A stretch of 64,000 nt of DNA, taken from the NCBI GenBank assembly GCA_025331125.1, contig JAOALB010000002.1, positions 248,001-312,000 on the forward strand, written 5' to 3'. The notes beneath the pieces were generated by a model, which was given only the letters and a program-made list of their open reading frames with translations, searched no databases and had not been told where the DNA came from. Position numbers and translations under genes: made by a program. Source of the DNA: Mycogone perniciosa. Its lineage: Eukaryota; Ascomycota; Sordariomycetes; Hypocreales; Hypocreaceae. The first letter of the stretch is position 1; each line of letters begins with the position of its first letter. Positions 58,145-64,000 of the stretch are shown one piece after another.

Positions 58145-60864
58145 ATGGGTTTCACGGATCGCTTCAAGTCTCGCGACGACACCCTCACGGCGTCTGATTT
58201 GGACGTCGTCGAGGGTGTTACCGTTGACCCTGCCACTGACCTGCGCAACTTCAGAAAGCAGCACCGATGGGATCCGTTCTTAGATATCCAGAAGCTAGAT
58301 GATGTCGATGAAGCTCTTGCCTCGGGTGACCCCGAGAAGAAGGCTGCGATTGATGTGTCTCTCATCCAGGAGGACTCGCCGTACGGTGAGGTCCGGTCAT
58401 CGGTATGCACAACCAACCAACATGAGGATAACAACATTCGACAACAGGGCCTCAAGCTGACTTACATGGACAGGTGCCCCCGACTGATTCTGATATGCCA
58501 ATCAACACCATTCGGGCGTGGACTCTTGGTGCTCTTCTCTGCACCATCGTAGCCGCCTGTAATGTCCTCCTCAATTTGCGCCAGTTTCCCGTCGCCATCA
58601 CCTCAACGGTTGTGCAGTTGATTGCCTACCCGTATGACTCTCTCATATCCACGACCATTACCTAACAGCCATATGCTAACTTGATCCCAGTATCGGTTGC
58701 TTCTGGGCCAAGGTCGTACCCAATGCCACCTTCAAGGTCTTCGGCCAGACCCTTGAGCTGAACCCCGGTCCCTTTAATATCAAAGAGCACACTATCGTCA
58801 CGATCATGACCGCCGCCGGAACAACCTTCAGCTACGCCATCGACATTCTGCTCGCCCAGGAGCTCTTCTACCACCAATACTTCCAGTGGGGATTCCAGAT
58901 CTTGCTCATCATTTCCACGCAAGCCATGGGCCTCGGCTTAGCTGGTGTCTCCCGGAGATTCCTGGTTTGGCCCTCGTCAATGATCTGGCCCTCCACGCTC
59001 GTCACAGCGACCGTTATGCACTCCTTGCACGATCACAAAGCGTCCGATCCCGCCGCTACCAACGGCTGGAAGATTGGTCGCTATAGCTTCTTCCTGGTCA
59101 TTGCCACAAGCAGTTTCGTCTGGGAGTGGGTGCCGCAAGTTTTTGCGCAGTTCCTTCAATTCTTCAACTTTGCCTGCTGGATTGCTCCCCAAAACGTCAT
59201 TGTCAACCAACTCTTCGGTGGTATCTCCGGTCTCGGCCTCCTTCCGATATCTTTTGACTGGAGCATCCCCTCTGCTTTCTTGGGTAGCCCTCTTCAGACC
59301 CCGGCCTTTGCCATTTTCAACGTTACTGGTGGCCTGCTCTTCGCCCTGCTTGGAGCTATTGGCCTTGCGTATGGTGGACCAGACTTCTATCGCTACCTCC
59401 CCATCAGGTATGTGCTTCTTTTCTAAATTTGTGGCATATGTATGTGACCTTTTTGGCTTACATATCTCGTCTTGCAGCGCCAACCAGAACTGGGATCGAT
59501 TCGCCAAGCCATACAACACGAGTCGTATCCTCACCCCGGATTTCACCGTCAACGAAACCGCCTATGCGGAATATTCGCCGATTATCCTTGGTGCAACCTT
59601 TTCTCTGTCCTACGGCATGGGATTTGCAGCTCTCATTTCGACCATTACCCACGTTGCCCTGTTCTACGGCCCTGATGTTTGGAACCGTGCCAAGAGCTCA
59701 CGGTACGAGGAGCCTGATATCCACATGAAGCTTATGCGCAAGTACAAGGAGGCTCCCGAATGGTGGTTTGCTGCTATTTTCGTTCTCAGCTTTGCGTTTG
59801 GTATGATTGCTTCACAAGTTTGGCCTACTCACCTGCCCTGGTGGGCCTTTATCCTGTGCATCCTTATTGCAGTCTTCTTCTTCATTCCAGTTGGTATGGT
59901 CCTGGCAATCACCAACCAACCGACTGGTTTGAACGTCATCACGGAGATGATCGTCGGATATATGTGAGTCGAGTCTCATCTCTGTCGCCGATGGCTGTGT
60001 GGTGAAATAAGAAATTAGTACTCACTGTGGTATGCTAGGCTTCCTGGACGACCTGTGGCGATGATGCTGTTTAAAAGCTGGGGCTACATGCTTTCCTATA
60101 ACGGCCTCAACTACATCTCCGATATGAAGGTCGGCCATTACATGAAGATCCCCCCGCGTACCATGTTTGCCACCCAGTCCTTTGCGGTTATCTGGCTGTC
60201 CTTTGTTCAAATCTTCACGTACAACTTCTTGCGAGGCAACATTGAAGGCATCTGCACCCCTGGCCAGAAGCAAGGTCTGACCTGCCCCGGCGCGAGAACC
60301 TTCTACAATGCTAGTGTCATCTGGGGCGTCATCGGACCCAAGAAGGTCTTTGGTGCGGGCGGAATGTACTCATGGCTCAACTGGTTCTGGTTCATCGGTT
60401 TCGCCCTCCCAGTGATCCAGTTCTTCCTCGCCCGCCGCTATCCTCGCAGTTTCCTGCGCTATGTCGTTACCCCGGTCATCTTTGGCGCTGCAGCACATAT
60501 TCCGCCTGCGACTTTCAGCAACTTGTTCCAGTGGGCCATTATTGGCGTCGTCTTCAACTTCTGGCTTCGCAGGCGGGCCGTTGGCTGGTGGAGTGAGTGT
60601 TTCCCTCAACATGACAGAAATGACACCGTGTATACTGACCGTGCATTTTCCACAGATCAATACAACTATGTGCTCTCCGGTGCTCTTGATATCGGCACCG
60701 CACTTTGCATCGTCGTTGTCGGTCTCGGGCTTGGTCTTGGAAATGCCAACTTCCCCGACTGGTGGGGCAATACGGTCCCGTTTGAGAATCTTGATGCCAA
60801 TAATAAGGCAGTGACGAAGCTATTTGTCAAGGGACAGACGCCCATTGGGCCTACCAGCTGGTAG
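58145..60864 (+). CDS. OPT-family oligopeptide transporter
   Basis: Predicted 793 aa from six exons: 58145-58402, 58474-58631, 58691-59407, 59478-59963, 60039-60592 and 60656-60864; the sum is exactly 794 codons. OPT proteins are proton-coupled importers of small peptides (often tetra/pentapeptides) or metal-chelate peptides. The family signature appears as MPINTIRAWTLGALLCTIVA near residue 92, ITSTVVQLIAYPIGCFW, and NPGPFNIKEHTIVTIMTAAG. About 12-14 hydrophobic segments follow, including LGATFSLSYGMGFAALISTI, AIFVLSFAFGMIASQVWPTH, NVITEMIVGYMLPGRPVAMM, and NGLNYISDMKVGHYMKIPPR. The C-terminus (NAVTKLFVKGQTPIGPTSW-like) ends as in the family. The last intron (60593-60655) is 63 nt and contains no stop, so its retention keeps the frame. 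Substrate cannot be inferred. Confidence 0.94.
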
Positions 60865-61459
60865 AAGCTTTTGTTGCTTGATAATGATAGTTTATGTAAT
60901 GATTTGTCCGGTTGATGATACCAGCATGAAGCATTGGATGTAATGCCACATAGCATACAGGAAGGGGGGTACAGGGGCATGTATGCCAGAGAACTGTGTA
61001 TATAGATAGCATTATATTTTTGGTGGTCTTATTCCGGATTCAATGAGGTGGATTTCAATTTATCTCGATGAGATGCGGAATACTCACGTGATGACACACA
61101 GTTACCCCTGCAGTGTGCGACGTCACTAACGGCCAGCTTTCAGGAGGTACGAAGTACTTCGTAAGAGTAGTACCTGGACGAAGTACGGAGTACATGTAAT
61201 ACCTCGTACTCCGTACCGTATGTACTGCGCCATACGACTACTAATCACCTCTGGCGCCAAGCCCAGATAGTCATGTCTTCGCGACACGCAACTCCGTACA
61301 CAACCTGTATTATCCACCATCATCATAAGCCTCGATTTTAAACAGCTGCCTGGAGTCCGAGCGCAAGCTTCTGCTTCTTTTGCAACTTCAAATACCGCAC
61401 GACAGCTTCCCTTCTTGTTTTCGTCTCGCCACATCCATTACTCTCGCAAACTCGCAGCC
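60865..61459. other. intergenic, tvp15 promoter with motif cluster
   Basis: Contains the densest cluster of the dispersed motif (61147-61225) and one more copy at 61291, about 235-310 nt and 170 nt before the tvp15 ATG. Confidence 0.65.
61147..61225. repeat. cluster of five motif variants
   Basis: GTACGAAGTACTTCGTAAG (61147), GACGAAGTACGGAGTAC (about 61177), CTCGTACTCCGTACCGTA (about 61203) and GTATGTAC follow each other within 79 nt, as overlapping inverted repeats. Confidence 0.85.
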
Positions 61460-62187
61460 ATGGAACTCTCAGACGTCTTGTACGCTTGCCTCCCCATCTC
61501 GTATCGCTCGCACGATCCATTGAGCTCGTGTGCTAACTTCTACTCCTTTTTCTCTACAGTCGCATTGTTAACTTGGCCGTCGCGGGCATTACGGTCTTGG
61601 GAGGAATTATCCACATCTTCGGATTCAGCCTGTACGTCCTCACCGATCCCGTTGCCACACCAGTTGGAAGAGCCCAATCCGTTGGACGATCTGTCGCGAC
61701 ATCCTCGCCTTTGCGCGCTCTGTTCTGGTCCATTACTGCCAATTCCAGCATTTGCTAATAATTAAAATACAGTCAGGGCATCGTTGCCGGCGCGTACATG
61801 GTTGGTTTCGGTCTCGCTATTGCGCTGCTGGGTAAAGCTCTCCTCGAAATCTGCTACATATTGTCCTGTCTCCTAACAAAACACAGAGTTCCAAATTCCC
61901 CCCCAAATTGCGACATACGCCAATTTCCTCTTCTCTTTCATCGGCCGTGGTATCTGTAAGTCTCCTTGTATCCATCCCTTTGGGCCGTTTCTTGTGCTCA
62001 TGATTTTTCAGTCTACATCTTCATCGGTTCCCTACTGTTAGGCAACGCTGTCCTAAGCTATATTTCCGGTGGCATTGTTGGCATCATTGGTATTGCTTAC
62101 GTCGCCCTTGAGTTCGTCCCCTCCATCGAACCCCCGAGCAATATGCGAGACGCTGGAGCGTCTGGCTGGGGTGCCGAGCAAGTCTAA
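61460..62187 (+). CDS. tvp15: Golgi vesicle membrane protein TVP15
   Basis: Predicted 131 aa from five short exons (61460-61479, 61560-61631, 61773-61831, 61887-61955, 62012-62187); the sum is a multiple of three. Tvp15 is a small four-span protein found with Tlg2-containing Golgi vesicles; its molecular activity is unknown. Hydrophobic segments: NLAVAGITVLGGIIHIFGFS, GIVAGAYMVGFGLAIALLEF, FLFSFIGRGIFYIFIGSLLL and SYISGGIVGIIGIAYVALEF. The soluble tail is short (VPSIEPPSNMRDAGASGWGA). The first exon, MELSDVF, is 20 nt and matches the family's N-terminus, as I remember it. Confidence 0.9.
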
Positions 62188-62561
62188 TCCGACTGATCTT
62201 GAAACCGTTTCATGCCAACAAGAGATTTTTTTTCTTTTAAAGATGCTAGGAACAATGGCCAAGTCTGGGGGTTGGGGGTTGGGGGTTCAGGTATATGGGG
62301 AACCACAGAGTTGACAGACACACGAAAGGGCACGATACGGTACGGTCGGCGGTACAGTGTAAGGAGTAAGAGCATATGCTGGCTGGTGGGGGATATAGAA
62401 AAATTATTGAATGATCTGACACTGGCTACGAAGGCACAGGCAATGTTGGCAACATAGCTTTTTTCACCGATCCAATATCATGAATAGTACAGTAGACGCC
62501 ATCCCGAGCCGATTGTCAATCTCCCGTTCCGTCCCTCAATAGCCAACATCCTTATCAAAGC
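62188..62561. other. intergenic, convergent 3' ends
   Basis: Between tvp15 and the LEA-like gene. A GGGTTGGGG-type short repeat lies at about 62267-62285. Nothing else seen. Confidence 0.55.
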
Positions 62562-62840
62562 CTACTGCTTCTTCCACTGCCCAGCATTCTCAACCCCCTT
62601 CGAAACACTGTCCAAGCCGCCTTCCACACCTGTTCCAATCGAGCCCAGTGCGTCTCCGATAGGGCGGCCCGCCTCACCAGTCACGCTCGAAATAGTGTCG
62701 CCTAAGCCCCTGGTGGCAGCGCCAGTGACGTTTCCGACAGTGCGTCCTAGGCCACCAACGGTGTTTCCAAGAGTGCTTGTGACGAACTTGCCAGCGTCGG
62801 TGGCGTGGTCTGTGGGGGATTTGCTGTCTTTGGAGTCCAT
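62562..62840 (-). CDS. small Gly/Thr-rich LEA-like protein
   Basis: Single-exon 92-aa protein on the minus strand, starting at 62840 (MDSKDSKSPTDHATDAGKFV). No family is recognised with certainty. The whole sequence is low in hydrophobic bulk and rich in Gly, Thr, Ser and Val, with repeated units such as TLGNTVGGLGRTVGNVTG, ATRGLGDTISSVTGEAG and ALGSIGTGVEGGLDSVSKGV. The G-T/S-V periodicity resembles LEA-like hydrophilic stress proteins, which form amphipathic helices when dried. The start has a good context (ACAAAATGG on the coding strand). Three CRE-like sites lie 220-290 nt upstream. Stress or spore function is inference. Confidence 0.75.
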   Translation of the reverse strand: MDSKDSKSPTDHATDAGKFVTSTLGNTVGGLGRTVGNVTGAATRGLGDTISSVTGEAGRPIGDALGSIGTGVEGGLDSVSKGVENAGQWKKQ

Positions 62841-64000
62841 TTTGTTTGTCGGTAGGGAGAGTTGTGTGTGTTTGTATGTTTGTATGTTTTGTCTTGTATT
62901 ATTATGTGCTTTGTGTAAGAGCTGTGCGACACTCCGGATTTTTGGTGTGATTTGAAGTGATTCGAGTTTATACTATCTATTATCAACAAATAAAGGGGGA
63001 GATGCATGTTCTTTTATAGATAGGTGTTGGTGGAAGGGTCTCTTGATCGTCAGAGGCGTATGACGTCAACCACATCTTGAAGATCTACCCTGATGTCATA
63101 TGAAGTTCGCCCTCAGCTCTTTCGCATGACGTTTGGTGTGTGCATCTGAACAGGCTTTGGAGAGAGATTAGTTAAACGTCCTGCTGTATTACCACTCTAA
63201 GTTTTGTTGGGGCATTTGTCATCTCAACTTCAGGTTTCTCGCCTCACAAGTCGTCAACTAGGCACGATGTCTTCATGATGGAGCTCATTGCGCAGCAAAC
63301 CAAAGAGAGATGGGGATCTCTTATCACGAAATTTAGATACCGCACATGAGACCTCGATATTGAGCATACCCAAACCTTGCCACTTAATGTGTTGTTCCTG
63401 CTTAACTCTATGGATATAAGAGGGAACAACGCAGGTTGAAGAAAATGATTGTTGGAGCAACAAAACTGTACTAAAATTATGCGTCCCCTGCGACATGTCC
63501 AAAGATAAATGCTCTCAGGGACTCGTCGTTGCATGTGAATGCTCCAAACCAGTGGCGAAGTTGAGGCGTCTCCCCTGACTTGGCATCATCAACCCCATCA
63601 GGTGACCCTTGGATTGAACATTAGGTTTGGCCCGGTTGATAGTTATTGTAACTATCAAGCACACTGGTGGAAACAAAGAAATATTATCCTGACATGTGAG
63701 AGTGGGATCATGTGTTTACCTATCGAGCTTGACAAATCGTGAGCTCACTATCCTCTAATGCCACAATCGTGTGAACAATAGCAGAGGGGACCATGGCGCT
63801 CCATGTACATGGATTGCTATGTAGCACGTCATGGAGATCGGCATGTTTTAGAGAAGGAGCAATTGAATTTGTATCGCTTCTAATGCCCTCTCTTGGTGAA
63901 ACCTCCTTGGTAGCCCCATACTCCCAGCACCGACAAACACAAATGGACCGATATTTTTCTACTGTTGTAGGCGCAGATGGACCTATTCATACCAATGTCC
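62841..64000. other. non-coding right end with promoter of the LEA-like gene
   Basis: The first ~300 nt hold the LEA-like gene's leader and promoter. Short frames beyond (63244-63534, 63539-63742) have no recognisable motif. A gene starting outside the window cannot be excluded. Confidence 0.5.
63061..63132. promoter_or_regulatory. CRE-like site cluster upstream of the LEA-like gene
   Basis: Perfect CRE TGACGTCA at 63061-63068, TGATGTCA at 63091-63098 (one mismatch, exactly 30 nt later) and TGACGT at 63127-63132. CREs bind bZIP factors of the ATF/CREB type (AtfA in Aspergillus, a stress and spore regulator). Confidence 0.55.

Noticed and set aside
1..64000. secondary-metabolite cluster (Zn2Cys6 factor, OPT transporter, methyltransferase)
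   Set aside because: The three are far apart, separated by housekeeping genes, and no backbone enzyme is present; the methyltransferase is PPM1.
1..64000. CRISPR array, tRNA or rRNA genes, intact transposon
   Set aside because: No regularly spaced repeats, no sequence I could fold as a tRNA, no transposase or reverse-transcriptase motif. A tRNAscan-SE run would be decisive for tRNAs.

Overview
The window is nuclear DNA from a filamentous ascomycete (Pezizomycotina). The Eurotiales/Aspergillus-Penicillium group is most likely, but that placement is inference from remembered family sequences. The evidence is dense, short genes with 45-80 nt GT-AG introns, CT-rich leaders, and a filamentous-fungal gene set (Zn2Cys6 regulator, phocein/MOB3, 923-aa kinesin-1, SUN-family wall protein). 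I see no rRNA, convincing tRNA, intact transposon, CRISPR array or secondary-metabolite cluster. Most exon models below were checked by phase: exon lengths sum to a multiple of three and the joins restore family motifs.

Left third (1-25 kb): a Zn2Cys6 transcription factor; phocein/MOB3 (minus) divergent from a CobW/ZNG1 GTPase; CCR4-NOT subunit NOT2; a CUE1-like ER ubiquitin factor; a long J-domain protein; a small Myb/SANT protein; and the nuclear HtrA-like protease NMA111. Middle (24-45 kb): ESCRT-III factor IST1; a CCHC zinc-knuckle protein with a doubtful 3' structure; AP-2 sigma (minus); a large ArAE/DUF2421 membrane protein; SAGA subunit SPT3 (minus); leucine carboxyl methyltransferase PPM1 (minus); an unrecognised multi-pass membrane protein; kinesin-1 (minus); and RAD6 (minus). 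Right third (45-64 kb): acetoacetyl-CoA thiolase with a presequence; CSN12-like PCI protein; SUN-family GH132 protein (minus); mitochondrial elongation factor G2 (minus); an OPT oligopeptide transporter; TVP15; and a small LEA-like protein (minus).

The genes are mostly housekeeping (chromatin and transcription, ubiquitin, membrane traffic, mitochondrial translation, transport) and do not form one pathway. The most unusual signal is non-coding: a palindromic motif, TACGGAGTA/TACTCCGTA with GTACTTCGTAC variants. It occurs about twenty times, and every copy I found lies between genes; some are perfect 16-18 nt palindromes and some are clustered. Other points of interest are a 12-nt microexon in the CobW gene, a GC-AG intron in the thiolase gene, an in-frame TAG beside a splice donor in the zinc-knuckle gene, an open frame through a NOT2 intron, and a trio of CRE-like sites upstream of the LEA-like gene.
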